NCBI GenBank assembly: GCA_963995505.1
Contig: OZ023185.1
Coordinates: 15,945,691 to 16,009,690, forward strand
Length of the DNA stretch: 64,000 nt
Direction of reading: 5' to 3'
Source: Hypericum androsaemum
Lineage: Eukaryota > Streptophyta > Magnoliopsida > Malpighiales > Hypericaceae
Shown one piece after another: positions 37,829-49,662 of the stretch (the first letter of the stretch is position 1; every line of letters begins with the position of its first letter). A program made the position numbers and the translations under genes. The notes beneath the pieces are model-generated. The model ran no database searches, was not told the DNA's origin, and saw only the letters and a program-made list of their open reading frames with translations.

Positions 37829-40800
37829 TTAATCAAGTGGAAGAGGAACTAACAACAACGACATGACACGTTCCTTGGTCTCATTGCCCGGATTGATTCC
37901 GTGACCATCGCCATTCTTGTAGACGTACTGAGACATTCTGACTAGATTCTCACTGGCTCTTAGGAAGCTCTCGTCAAAAGGGTAGCTGCTACTCTTGGCT
38001 TTGTTCATCATCTTCCAAGTCTCGTTAACCAACTCTTTTATGTGTTTTCTTGCGGTTTCTTCTCCAACTCCAGCTTCCTTCATGTAGCATTCTACCGCCT
38101 TCTTAGTGTCTCCTCTTGCTAACTCGACCTATCAATCAATTAATATCACATATAGATGAGACTGAAATGCTGAAATCAGATATCATTACCTACTAAACTT
38201 TTACATTGCACGATCCCGTTTCACGACAAGAGAAGTAAAGTCAAGCCTATGTAAACTTCGGAATAATCAACTTTGTTTAAAGTTGTCGTGCTCAAATGAG
38301 CTCCCAAATTTTGTGTCAATTGGTAGGGTTTGTATAAAAGTGTGGACGTACGTACCTTGGAAGTTCCTAGATCATTGGTGAGTCTAAAAATCATGGAAGA
38401 ACAGCGCACAATACATTGAACATCTTGTATATACTCCAATGCTTCTTTTGTTACTTTCTTCGTGGAAAGTATGTAAAACCCGCTTAACACAAGCGGACCA
38501 GAAATGGAAACTATTGAAGAACTCAAATATTGATCCAAAGTTGGAGTGTATCCTTCATGATACCATCTCGCCTCTTGCATGCCTGCCTTGCAAAGATTTG
38601 CCCACTAGAATCAATGAGGAAAACAAACAAATTAGCAGAAAGTCACTCGGCGAGAAGGAATAATTTTGTTTCGCAAGTGTAATTTTATTTATTACTCTTT
38701 TTCTGTGTGGATTTCCCACCGATTTTATCATGACATGTTTTAACAAGGTATGTGGCTATAACCTCTCTTGACTACCCGACTTGTGGGTTTAGCTTGATAA
38801 TTTTTATCTATGCGCTTTTTCTCTTGCGCAATTAATCGCATCCGGTGGGTACTTTGTATCAAAGGTGTTATTTCGCATCTGAATAAATTTACAGTTTCAG
38901 AAAAAAAAAATCAACCGAGCACGGATATACACCATTACCAATTTACCGTACCATATAATTAATTACTTAGCAATCCACACTTTCAAACTCCTTTACAAAC
39001 GACCTCTAGCTGTGCCTAATGGCAAAATACTGGTTATTTCACATAAAAATAGATCACTTACCGCTTTGCTTATGAATGGAATGGCGTTGAAGCCATGATT
39101 CTTCATGCACATGTAACCAATTTTGTTGCTTGTATTGAACATTGCAAGGAGAACTGTCCTCACAGGAGGAGGTAGCTCATCAATTCTAGAAATATCCCAC
39201 CTAGAAATCAAAACAAAGAGGAAATTAAAAGAAATCTCAATCGTTCCAATAAAAATATATTGGATTATTCTTCTTGACCAAAGTCTAAAAAATCAAATAA
39301 TGTAAATAAAAAATGAATATACAAACCTGTTCACAATGTCTGTGAAGAGCTCAAGTTCTTCGAGTGAGCCATAAACGTCATATACATCATCTACCATAGT
39401 AATGAGGCTTGTAAACTTGGTTTGCTCTATTCTGACATCTGGAAATTGTGGTTCATGAATCATGGCAGAAATCCATATGTAGGTTTCTAGGATCCTGTCT
39501 CTGGAAAATTTGATGTTATTTAATCCCATATCCAACCACCACCTGAAAGTTCATCATTTTTTTACAATTTAGTTAGATGGTGAGTAATAATAGTCTATGC
39601 AATGAATTGACGCACCTGTCGAGACCCCTTCAAATTCTATGAGTTTAATGTGTGTTAGAGCATTGTGTTATCGTACAACGTACCTTATTAGTTCCTGACC
39701 CTCTTGTAAGTATGAGGATTGTAAAATGTTGTAATCCAATTTGGCTAGCTTAAGCAAACTTGGGTTCATGTGTTCCTCTTGCTCATATACATCTATGTAC
39801 CACTTTGCTTCTAACCTATTTAGCCTCCAATGCAATGGCGTATCCAAAGCATGGTCCACGATTTTGGCACAATAATCCGACAAGGCCGATCCTTGGGCAA
39901 GATTCTGCAAATTCGTAGTGGCATATATCTTGATCTCATCTATTGTGGCTTCATCTTCATAGCCTAAGAAAGAAGCTTCATACAAGCTTAGCAACACTTT
40001 GACATCTTCAAGAAGTGTTTTCTTCAATTCTCCATTCTTTTCTTTAAAACTTTTGAATACATCTGCCAATGAACAATAAAAGAAGAGACGTGAAGGCAAA
40101 CAAAAGGGAATGTTAATTTCATTTTGTTTTATGCTGAAATTTTAATCAAACTAGATCTTTAGAATAAAGTAAAACCTCTCTAAAGTGATATTATTGTGAT
40201 CAGAAAAAAATATCACTTTAGAGAGGTTATTACATAAGAGATGTTTATATTTTTTTCCTTAAAAAATATTTAAAAATAAAATTTTGAACAATAAATACGT
40301 AAATACAAAAAATATTTTTTCTATATTCAAATTACCTAAAATTTTGGCTTGTAACATTATTCAAATTCTACACTCGATTAAAATATTTTTTTTTACAACA
40401 AAATGGCAATCACAATGGCCATTTGAAAATAATTGAGAAGATGAATGACAATTTAAAATTTATCAAACAAATAAATCTCACACAAACTAGTGTCTTAAAA
40501 TATTTTTCGAATTCATAAAGTATGAAAAAATATTTGTATTTATTAAAAAATATCACTTTATGTAAAAATTGAGATTGGATTTTCATACTAACTGAAAAAG
40601 TATTAGTTATCACGATATAGATGTTATGAAATTTTAACACTGGTCCTGAATGAGGACCGAGATTTTTTATCAGTTTAGATGGGTTAACATTGATTCCGAC
40701 TCAGGATCGAGATCGAGACTACATGAGATCATATTACGAAGATTTAACTGTAGTAAATCACGAGTACATAATATCCATGCACCTTCAGAGACGACTAGTC

Positions 40801-42484
40801 CTTTTTGTCTGAACAATCTGAATTTGAGAGCAGTGGTATAAAGATCTGCTTCAGTCCAAGAAGGATGTTGAGCATCCTTATGATAGAGAGAGTCAAGTAC
40901 AGCTTTAATCTCCTGTTCAAAGTGGTACTCCAAACCTAGCATTTGGACTGATTCAATGAGCTCTAACTTGGCCAGCGGATTCATCTTTGCTCCAAAAAGA
41001 CCCTTCACGTCATCTTTTAATCGTTTAATTTGCTTCATTTGCTTTTCATCCTGTGTAATAAATGTTCAATTAATTAGGAACTACAGAGCGCATGAGCTTT
41101 AGAAAGAGGAACATAAAATGGTTAGTACCATGTTCCTTAAATATCATCCATCTGTCTAAGAAACTGTCCTGTTAGGGAAGTTTTCATGAAAAAAAAAGAA
41201 TCTTTCAGTACGGTATTATGCAAATGGCGACAAATATATACGTTATCTAATCAATGACCCACTTTATCGATAGTGTTTTTTCGGTGGTTTTAAAAAACAA
41301 CCTGGAAGTTGACATGACATTTTTTTCGTTTCTTGGGTTAATCGCGATCAGACCTGAGATTTTTTAAACAAATAATATATTATTATTATATTTAGTGTTA
41401 AATAACAAATAGTTATATATATTATCTAATTTTATTGCAAAAGTTATAATATATCAGTATCACAATCATAATGTAATAAAATTTAATCTAATGAAATATT
41501 TAAAATGTATATATTTTTAAAAAAATTGCTAGATCGACCGGTATCAAACCATGAAAATTGGCAAGTTCGATCGATTATAAAATGGGTTTTCTAAAGACCC
41601 CACTGACCAATCTTGAACCGGTGGTTACCGTTGACCACCAGCCGAACCACACCTTGGGTTTAGGCTGAAAATCAATTCAAGATTGATCCCGATTCCTAGT
41701 CCGAGCTGACCACATTTTTAAGAACGTAAATTCGAATTTGAGACTTTTTAAAGAAAATTTAAATATCTCACAATTTAAAACAAATTGGTTAGTTTTATAA
41801 ATATGAGGTGGAGGGGGAGGGCATGGACAACTGAGCTTGTTACCTAAAATAAATGGACGGTTCCAAGAGAAGAATCTGCTTGGTTTTTTTTGGTAAGTGG
41901 GAAGAAGCTGAGAAGAATCTGATTGTTACCCCCTATGTATAAGCAACTAATTAATCTTAAAAAGTAATCTCTTAAACATCTAGTTCAAATAATAAAGACA
42001 TAGATGGAGAACTGAGCTTGAAGTCCAAAAGTATAAGAATCTAAATTCTACAAGTACTTAGATCAGTTGGTTATGAAATTATTCTAGTTTAATCAGATCT
42101 CGAGTTCGATTCTTTAAAAATATAATATTGTTAAATATTTATTGCGAGATCTGAAAATGGTTAAATGGGATGGATAATCTGGTATAAACCAAAAATACTT
42201 AGCAAGTGAGCGGGGCATACATGGATACTGTAATCAGATGTGTAAGACTGGAAGAGATTATAGTCCCAGACAGATGGCTGGTAATTTCCGGATCGTCGGG
42301 AAATCTCTGGTTCTTTCCTTGCGACTTTTAATTGCGTCGGTAAACGGCCATCAACATTCCTACGCCGGTTATTATTGCTGCCTCCTGGTGCCAGGCGTTT
42401 CTTGAGAATTAGCAAAGAGGGTGAGTGAGCCAAAGAGCATGGCTTTTGCGTTGGGGAGAGAATATTAATAGCTTGTGTGGCCAT
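37829..42484 (-). CDS. TPS-b terpene synthase, plastid-targeted, intact
   Basis: Class I terpene synthase: ionises a prenyl diphosphate (GPP or DMAPP in the TPS-b clade) and cyclises or eliminates to a volatile terpene. Seven minus-strand exons join in frame: 42484-42221, 41050-40783, 40062-39684, 39542-39327, 39200-39062, 38604-38356 and 38128-37829, giving 604 residues. The seven-exon layout is standard for this class. Residues 1-62 are rich in S, K and R with few acids, a likely plastid transit peptide. RRX8W sits at 63-73 (RRSGNYQPSVW), RDR at 318-320, the Mg-binding DDVYD at 355-359 and the second metal site NDLGTSKVE at 499-507. All catalytic motifs are intact. RRX8W plus a transit peptide points to TPS-b, but the product cannot be read from sequence. 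A hAT MITE lies on its TATA-like box. Confidence 0.93.
42053..42197. repeat. SINE-like fragment in terpene synthase intron 1
   Basis: Mostly inside intron 1. It contains a box-B-like GAGTTCGATTC and an AT-rich tail ending TATAAACCAAAA, and shares several words with 6700-6885 and 3425-3560. This may be a diverged, tRNA-like dispersed repeat; evidence is weak. Confidence 0.3.
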
Positions 42485-42538
42485 TTATTTCTTAGCTAGT
42501 TGCCTGAGTCACCCTTGTAAGCTACCTATATATGCACG

Positions 42539-42546
42539 TATTTATA
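42539..42546 (-). promoter_or_regulatory. TATA box of the terpene synthase
   Basis: TATAAATA on the minus strand, 54 bp upstream of the start codon. It overlaps the 8-bp target duplication of the MITE immediately upstream (42540-42547). A second TA-rich run, TATATAT (42527-42533), lies closer to the start and is less well spaced. Confidence 0.6.
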
Positions 42547-42547
42547 A

Positions 42548-42884
42548 GGGACCGGATTTGGTCCTGGAACCCTGTTTTCAGGACCGTCCTGGACTCAACT
42601 CATTGTATTATAACTGAGCGATCCATTATATTATAACTGGGCGAACTATTGTATCATAACTGGGCGAATTATTACATCATAACTAAGCGAACCAACACGT
42701 GTTCCGAAAAAATTGAGACCGCTTCGGACGACCCATTGCATCATAACTGGACGACCCATTGCATCATAACTGAGCAAACCATTGTATCATAACTAATCAC
42801 CCATTGTATCATAACTAACCAACCTATTGCGAGTTCCAGAACGGTCCTGGACAAAAATATTTATCCAGGACCAAATCCGGTGCC
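42548..42884. mobile_element. hAT MITE with internal minisatellite, in the terpene synthase promoter
   Basis: The ends are GGGACCGGATTTGGTCCTGG and, inverted, GGCACCGGATTTGGTCCTGG. They are flanked by an exact 8-bp duplication ATTTATAA (42540-42547 and 42885-42892), which identifies hAT transposition. Between the ends, about 42591-42830 is a tandem array of 20-24-bp units of the type CATTGTATCATAACTGAGCGA. The element is 337 bp with no coding capacity. It sits 64 bp upstream of the terpene synthase start codon. Confidence 0.92.
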
Positions 42885-42944
42885 ATTTATAACCACAATT
42901 TACTCTACCATGGTGATAATGTTTGGACAAAATGATCTTGCTTT

Positions 42945-43310
42945 TTTCCCTTTTTTTTGCCTCGGTGTTATTTTCTAAACGTGTTGAATGACAGATCTTG
43001 AAAAATTATATGAGTTCAAACGCAAAATTGCCCCAATCAGAGTTGAGTGAAAAGTCATAACCGTCAAAAGTTGAGAAGGAGTATATCTACAAGATATGAT
43101 AACTAGTTTAAAATAGCTTGTTTTTTCTGTTTTTTCACATCGGTAATATTTTTTCACGTGTTGAATGTTGATCTCGAAAAATTATATGGAATCAAGCACA
43201 AGATTGCCTCGAACTGGGTCATAGGCGAAAAGTTATGGCTATCAGAAGTTGAGAATGAGTATGTCCACAAGCCATAGTAACTAATTTATTAAATATCTTT
43301 TTTTTAATCC
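42945..43310. repeat. diverged tandem dimer, ~180 bp unit
   Basis: Two consecutive, clearly related segments (about 42945-43125 and 43126-43310) share CGTGTTGAATG, ATCT(T/C)GAAAAATTATATG and an AGTTGAGAA(G/T)GAGTAT block. Function and family are unknown. Confidence 0.6.
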
Positions 43311-43323
43311 TAATCATTACTTA

Positions 43324-43586
43324 TGTAATGCCCCGACGAGATCTGATCGATTGTCTCTACAAACTAACACGAGTCTTTTTCAGCGTACTTTGTTCCTACG
43401 CGCACGCATCCCAGAAACTTCCCACGAGGTCACCCATCCCAAGACTATCCCAGGTCAAGCGCATTTAACCTTGCAATTCTCTTAGAATGTGTGTCAGAAA
43501 AGAAGGTACGCCTTATTGGTATGGATAGTACCAATGAAATCACTTAAAACTTTTCAAATAGAACATATTATTTATGAGATATCACA
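43324..43586 (-). mobile_element. Cassandra-like solo LTR containing 5S rRNA-derived sequence
   Basis: Read on the minus strand, the segment starts TGTGATATCTC and ends CGGGGCATTACA, with LTR-like TG...CA termini and a length (263 bp) in the Cassandra TRIM range. About 43400-43480 matches the 3' half of plant 5S rRNA: GGATGGGTGACCTCGTGGGA carries the box C region, preceded by GCGCTTGACCTGG, a decayed form of the box A area. Flanks ACTTA (43319-43323) and ATTTA (43587-43591) match at 4 of 5 positions. No second LTR or internal domain is present, so it is a solo LTR. It is not a functional 5S gene. Confidence 0.65.
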
Positions 43587-43752
43587 ATTTATTTCAATTA
43601 AATTTCGTGGGAGGGATGCTTATAATTTTTTTTGTGATTTACTCTTGATTATTTTCAATTTATTAAATTGCATTGACCCGATAATTACCAAGTCAAAATT
43701 GTACATTCTGCTGCTTATCCAAGTGACGAAAGACAGTAGCTGATAAAATAGC

Positions 43753-45495
43753 TGTTGGGTTTTGAATGCATAATTAATGCATTTGGTCCAAGATGAAAAG
43801 TCCAAGCTGGAAAGCCCAAGCTGAGGATGAGAGAACCATTATCACATAGAAAATCGCAAGAAAATTTTCGCTGTTTATAAGGAGAAGCTCCAAGCTGGTG
43901 TAACATTAAATGTTCCACCTGAAGAGCTGACCGAGGTTACTTGCGAGGATGGTGCACCATCCGAGCACGAGCACGAGCACGCACACGCAGGTGTGCGTGT
44001 GCGCATTGGACGCAGGTCGCAATGGGCGCTTTGTGGCGGAGCCTTAATACTTTTGCCAGATTTTGGGTAAGCTACAAGCTGCGTGCGAGATAGCTCGTGA
44101 AGGGATGCGAGCTAGCCCAACGGATGAAGGGCCACCAGCGTGCGTCCAAAAACTAGAACGTCCTGGAGGCTTCCAGATTACCACCGAAGAGGCAGGAGGA
44201 GTGCCTGGAAGGTCTGTGGCCGAAGATACACCAGCAGGCATCCAGGAGCCCTGAAGAGACACCTACGGGCATCCAGAAAACTGGTGGCCGAAAGGATACC
44301 TCGGCTCCCAGAAATGTGAGAGCATGGTGCCTCCTCGAAAGTGCCTGGCATCCATTCGGATTTCCAGCCATCCTTGCCTATAAATAGGGCATTTCTCCCT
44401 CATTTGAAAATTCATCCTAACTATAAGTGCATAAGTGATGAGTGTAAAAACACTTTATCATATATGTATGTTTTAGTGTCGATTTTCTATTGTTTCTAGT
44501 GTTGTTGTGTGTTATTTATCGTTGAATTATTATATATCGTACTTTGAATATTTTAGTGTAGTTCTTGTGATTTTCATTACGTTTTGTTCATGTTTATTAC
44601 TAGGAGGCTTTGTGGTGATGCGAGGAGAATATTGGTACACTTTGGAGCGTGTCAAAGGCGATCGGATCAGCCTTGAAGAATGGTGCACGATTGGGACGGC
44701 GATGACATTGGGCAAACTGACCTCGAGCGACTCAAATGAAGATAACTTTTGCATACGAAGTCCAATAGAGACGAGTGAGGCGGTTCTAGAAAGAAGACAT
44801 CTGTGGCTACAAATTTATTTCTATGGTCTTCTTCAAATTCAAAGTCTAAGAGGATGAAAAATACGTATAAAGTCAAGCCTCATATCTGAGGATGAATATG
44901 TGTGAGTAGTTGATTTCTGGGTTAGGTGCCTTGATGGCATCTACTTAGCCTATGGTTTAGTAGGGTTAAAACGTTAAGGTTTGTGAACTAGTAATGAGTT
45001 TAATACTTAATCTTGCTTGATCACCTTGATTATGAACTAAGTTAATTATAATCGCCGGGAGGAGTTAGGATTAATGGACTATTTAACTAGTTAACTAGTT
45101 GCCTATTGATGAGGGATCTCATTAGGTGGTTAGTTGTCCAAAGGGTGATGGTCATAATCGGTAGTTAGTTGGATTAGTTGGCTAATTAGTCGCAGAAGTA
45201 CGGTTAGTTCTACTAAGCCTAATCAACGATCAATTTAGACTAATTAATGGGAGGAGCGTTGATTAGTTGCTTAAGAAATACCCGGACCATAACACGAACT
45301 TAATAAACCCCATATGCCATTTGGTTATTTAGGTGTCAATGGCACCAAGCCCACTCTTTCCTTTATTGTTTAAGTCTTCTTATAATTAGTCGTTGTAGTA
45401 ACCAACTCGTATTTAGAATTGACAAATCTATTACGTGTAGTCCTAAACTAGTTGTCGAGTCGTATTTGTGGCATAAGCATTCATTAGCATTGTAG

Positions 45496-45563
<68 letters not shown>

Positions 45564-45771
45564 GAAGAGTCCGGATATCCAAGGTTCGCCTGAAGCTTCG
45601 AGGATCATTGTGCTACGAACTCGGAAGTAGCCTAGTCATTGTATCTTGGGGACGATTATCGTAGCCCGTGAGCACTGAATACGGGGCAATCTCGTCTTAC
45701 GGAGAAAGAGTCTAACTCTTGCCTCAACTTTACAAGATCCTAATCAAGTACACCACCTCTGACAATCAACA
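43753..45771 (+). repeat. Copia-2 5' LTR (2019 bp) with 1042-bp extra segment
   Basis: It matches the 3' LTR on both sides of an extra block at 44436-45477, which lies exactly between two GCATAAG words (44429-44435 and 45471-45477). It contains a TATA box (CCTATAAATAGGGC, about 44380-44395) and a long TC microsatellite (about 45490-45552). The extra block has no recognised genes. Confidence 0.9.
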
Positions 45772-45787
45772 ATCGTAAGACGAGATT
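45688..45787 (+). promoter_or_regulatory. self-complementary priming region of Copia-2
   Basis: AATCTCGTCTTACG inside the LTR (45688-45701) is the exact reverse complement of CGTAAGACGAGATT (45774-45787), which starts two bases after the LTR end, where a primer-binding site should lie. The stem is 14 bp with a 72-nt loop. The gag start codon follows 14 bases later. Confidence 0.7.
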
Positions 45788-45800
45788 TGTGTACTTAAAG

Positions 45801-46620
45801 ATGGCATCATCAAGCTCTGCACCTACACCAGTGCCAGCGGTCCTGGGAATTGTCCACGCCGAAAGGCCGGCCAAGTTCAACGGTACTGAATTCAAGAGAT
45901 GGCAACATAAGTTGATGTTCTACCTGACGACGCTCAACGTGGTCCAATTCTTGAAGGAAGAGGCTCCGAAGGTGGCAGAAAATGAGGCTGATCCACAGAA
46001 GATCAACGCCCTCGATGCATGGAGTCACAGCGACTTCCTATGTCGTAACTATGTCCTGAATGGCTTAGACGACGTTCTCTACAATTTCTATGCAGGTACT
46101 AAGACTGCGAAAGAATTGTGGGACTCCTTGGAGAAGAAGTACAAAATGGAGGATGTCGGGATGAAGAAATTTATCGTCGGAAGGTTCCTCGACTTCCAGA
46201 TGGTAGATTCAAAGAAGGTTATAGACCAAGTCCAAGAACTGCAGCTGATTCTACACGAGATTCACGCCGAAGGCATGCAACTCAGTGAATCCTTCCAGGT
46301 GGCTGCTCTAATCGAGAAGCTACCCTCTCTATGAAAGGACTTCAAGAACTACCTCAAGCATAAGAGGAAGGACATGGGGCTGGAAGACCTGATCATGAGA
46401 CTAAGGATCGAGGAAGACAACCGAAAGTCCGAAGTCAAGACCGGCAGGACCAACTCTGAGGCTAAGGTACACCTCGCCGAAGGTGGTACTGGCAAGAAGA
46501 GGAAGAAGCCCAGAAACAAGCAGGAAAAACAATAGCCAAAGCTAAAGAAAGCTAAAAAGATCAAAGGCAATTGCTACAACTGCGACAAGCTCGGTCACAT
46601 GGCAAAAGATTGTCGCCTGC
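45801..46620 (+). pseudogene. Copia-2 gag
   Basis: Starts [16 protein letters not shown] and continues with a UBN2-type gag body ([33 protein letters not shown]). A stop at about 46332 interrupts it, and the reading continues in the same frame (KDFKNYLKHKRKDMGLEDLI) to another stop near 46533. The CCHC knuckle CYNCDKLGHMAKDC is at about 46572-46613. The start codon lies only 29 bp after the LTR, so the untranslated leader is very short. Confidence 0.9.
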
Positions 46621-48203
46621 CAAAGAGGGACGATCGTGAGAAGGCAAATCTGTCCGAAGACCTGTCTCCGCCGTGGTGTTTGAAGCTAATCTGGTGGATA
46701 TCCCAAGAGAGTGGTTCATTGACACAGGGGCAACCTGACACATCTGCTCAGACAAGGAGATGTTCTCGACCTATATCACGATCAACGGCCAGAAGTTGTT
46801 TATGGGTAACTCTGCAACTTCTCCCGTAGTCGGACTAGGCCAGGTGGTGCTAAAGCTGACCTCCGAAAAAGAGTTGACCCTCAAGGATGTGTTGCATGTC
46901 CCAGACATTCGTAAAAATTTAGTATCCGGCTCACTGTTAAGCAAAGCTGGGATGAAGCTAGTATTTGAGGCTGATAGGTTTGTTCTGACCAAGGTCGGTG
47001 CCTTTGTAGGAAAGGGTTACCTCGAGAGGAGGCTCTTCAAGATGAATGTAATAACTGTCAAACGCGTCTTTAATGGCCTTAATAAAGTTGTTAATTCTTC
47101 TTATTTGGCTGAGTGTTCTAACTTATGGCATGATAGATTAGGACACGTAAATTTGAGCTCACTAAGAAAGTTAGTAAGTTTAAATTTATTGCCTAAAATG
47201 GAGTTTGACCCAAACAATAAATGTGAAGTATGTGTAGAGGCAAAAATGACCAAAGTACCTTTTCATTCAGTGGAAAGAAGTGCTACACCTTTAGAGTTAA
47301 TTCATACTGACATATGGGATATGAAACAAGTGCAAACTAGAGGTGGAAAAAAGTATTTCATCACTTTTATTGACGATTGTACGAGGTACTGTTATGTACA
47401 CCTCTTGAAAGGAAAAGACGAAGCTCTAGAAGCTTTCAAGAGTTAGAAGAATGAGGTTGAAAATCAACTCAGCACTAAAATTAAAATGATTCGAAGTGAT
47501 AGAGTATTTAGCTCCGTTTGAGAAATTCTGCCAACAAGATGGCATTATTTATCCGACAACTACTCCATACTCACCTCAATCAAACGGCGTAACTGAGCGC
47601 AAGAATCGAACTCTTAAGGAGATGATGAATGCTATGTTGATTATCTCGGGCTTACCACATAACTTGTGGGGGGAAGTAGTGCTATCAGCTAATCACATTC
47701 TAAACCAATTGCCACACAAGAAAAGGGATAAAACCCCATATGAATTATGGAAAGGGAGAAAGCCTTCCTACTGTTACCTTAAAGTGTGGGGGTGCCTAGC
47801 CAAGGTAGAAATACCTCCACCTAAAAGGGTGAGAATAGGACCCAAGACCGTTGACTGCATCTTTATTGGATATGCCCACAACAGTAGCGCATACCGATTT
47901 CTAGTGCACAAGTCTGAAAACTCTGAAATCAACGAGGGAATGGTCATGGAATCAAGTAATGCAACATTCTTTGAGAATATCTTTCCTAAAAAGGAAAAGA
48001 AAGAAGTAAGCTCAAACAAAAGAAGTTATGAAGCTACACAAGGCTCTGATCAAGGTACCGAGGAACCTAGACGGAGTAAGGGGACCAAAGTAGCTAAGTC
48101 GTTTGGTCCAGATTTTCTAAACTGTATGTTAGAAAATGAACCCGAGCAGTCCAAGAGGCATTATCTAGTCCGGATGTTCCTCTCTGAAAAAAGCTATCAA
48201 TAG
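46621..48203 (+). pseudogene. Copia-2 protease and integrase
   Basis: The protease active site FIDTGAT is visible just before a stop at about 46729. The integrase zinc finger ([10 protein letters not shown]...CEVCVEAK) and core ([19 protein letters not shown]) lie on the frame 46760-47446, which ends in a stop. After a further break, SPQSNGVTERKNRTLKEMM and the GKRPSY-like C-terminal region follow on 47496-48203. The motifs are intact but the frame is broken at least twice. Confidence 0.9.
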
Positions 48204-49662
48204 TGAGATAGAATGCATCATGCAAAACCACACATGAAAAATCGTGGATCTCCTACCAGGTTGCAAGTGGGTCCTTAAAAGAAAATACAAAGCTGATGGA
48301 TCAATCGACAAGTACAAAGCTCGGTTGGTAGCTAAAGGGTTCAAGCAAAAGGAAGGATATGATTTCTTTGACACATATTCGCCGGTCACAAGAATCACAT
48401 CTATTAGAGTGCTCATAGCTGTCGCAGTACTCTATAACCTCGAGATACATCAGATGGATGTAAAAACAGCTTTCCTAAATGGAGAAGTGAAAGAGAAAAT
48501 ATATATGGAACAACCAGAAGGGTTTGTTGCCCCCGGACAAGAACATAAAGTGTGCAAGCTGGTCAAGTCACTGTACGGGCTAAAACAGGCGTTGAAACAG
48601 TGACATGAGAAATTTGACAGAACAATGATGTCAAATGGCTTTAAGATCAATGAGTGTGATAAATGTGTATATATTAAAGGCACACCTGATGCTTACGTGA
48701 TTGTATGTCTTTATGTAGACGACTTGCTAATCACGGGAAGCAGTAATGATCATATCGTAAAAACTAAGAACGTGTTAAAGAACAACTTTGACATGAAAGA
48801 TATGGGTCTAGCTGACGTCATACTAGGGATTAAAATCTCTAGGACTACTGAAGGAATTGTCTTGTCACAATCTCACTATGTTGAGAATGTACTCAAGAAA
48901 TTCGATGCTTTTGACAAACTCCCGGCTAAGACTCCGGTAGACCTGAGTCTACACTTAGCTAAAAATATAGGGGACCCAGTATCTCAACTGAAATATGCAA
49001 GAATCATTTGGAGCCTGATGTATTTGACAAATTGTACACGCCCTGATATTGCATACTCAGTTAGCAAGCTTAGTCGATTCACGAGCAATCCAGGACCAGA
49101 CCACTGGCTAGCTCTGGAAAGGGTTCTAAAGTATCTAAAATATACCATGAACTATGGTATACTTTATACTAGGTATCCAGCTGTATTGGAAGGATACAGT
49201 GATGCGAATTGCATATCGGACACTAAAGACTCCAAATCTACTAGTGGTTATGTGTTCACCATAGGTGGAGGAGCTGTGTCCTGGAAGTTCTCTAAACAAA
49301 CGTGCATAGCTCGATCCACCATGGAGTCGGAGTTTATAGTACTAGACAAAACTGGGGAAGAAGCTAAGTGGCTCAGAAACTTCCTAGAGGATATTCCGTA
49401 TTGGAACAAGCATGTGCCTCCTGTATTGATACATTGTGATATCATGTCAGCAATTGGGAGAACACAAAGTACTATGTACAACGGTAAGTCTCGACACATC
49501 CGTAGGAGACATAACACCGTTAGACAATTGATCTCAAGTGGGGTAATAACCATTAATTATGTAAAGTCCAAGGACAACATAGCTGATCCTTTGACGAAAG
49601 GAATCAACAGAGATCATATGTATAACGCAGTAAGGGGAATGGGGTTAAAATCTATACATTAA
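48204..49662 (+). pseudogene. Copia-2 reverse transcriptase and RNase H
   Basis: RT motifs WVLKRKYKADGSIDKYKARL, DVKTAFLNGEV and LYGLKQ lie at 48244-48603, ending in a stop where a tryptophan is usual. The frame 48625-49662 carries the catalytic [18 protein letters not shown] and a full RNase [24 protein letters not shown] and NIADPLTKG. Unlike Copia-1, RNase H is complete. The C terminus is at 49662, followed by about 550 bp of untranslated sequence before the 3' LTR. Confidence 0.92.

Noticed and set aside
43400..43480. Functional 5S rRNA gene
   Set aside because: Only the second half is recognisable, and it carries many changes and sits inside an LTR-like segment.
44507..44857. 116-codon protein in the extra segment of the Copia-2 5' LTR
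   Set aside because: No recognised domain, no conserved neighbours; kept only as part of the LTR description.
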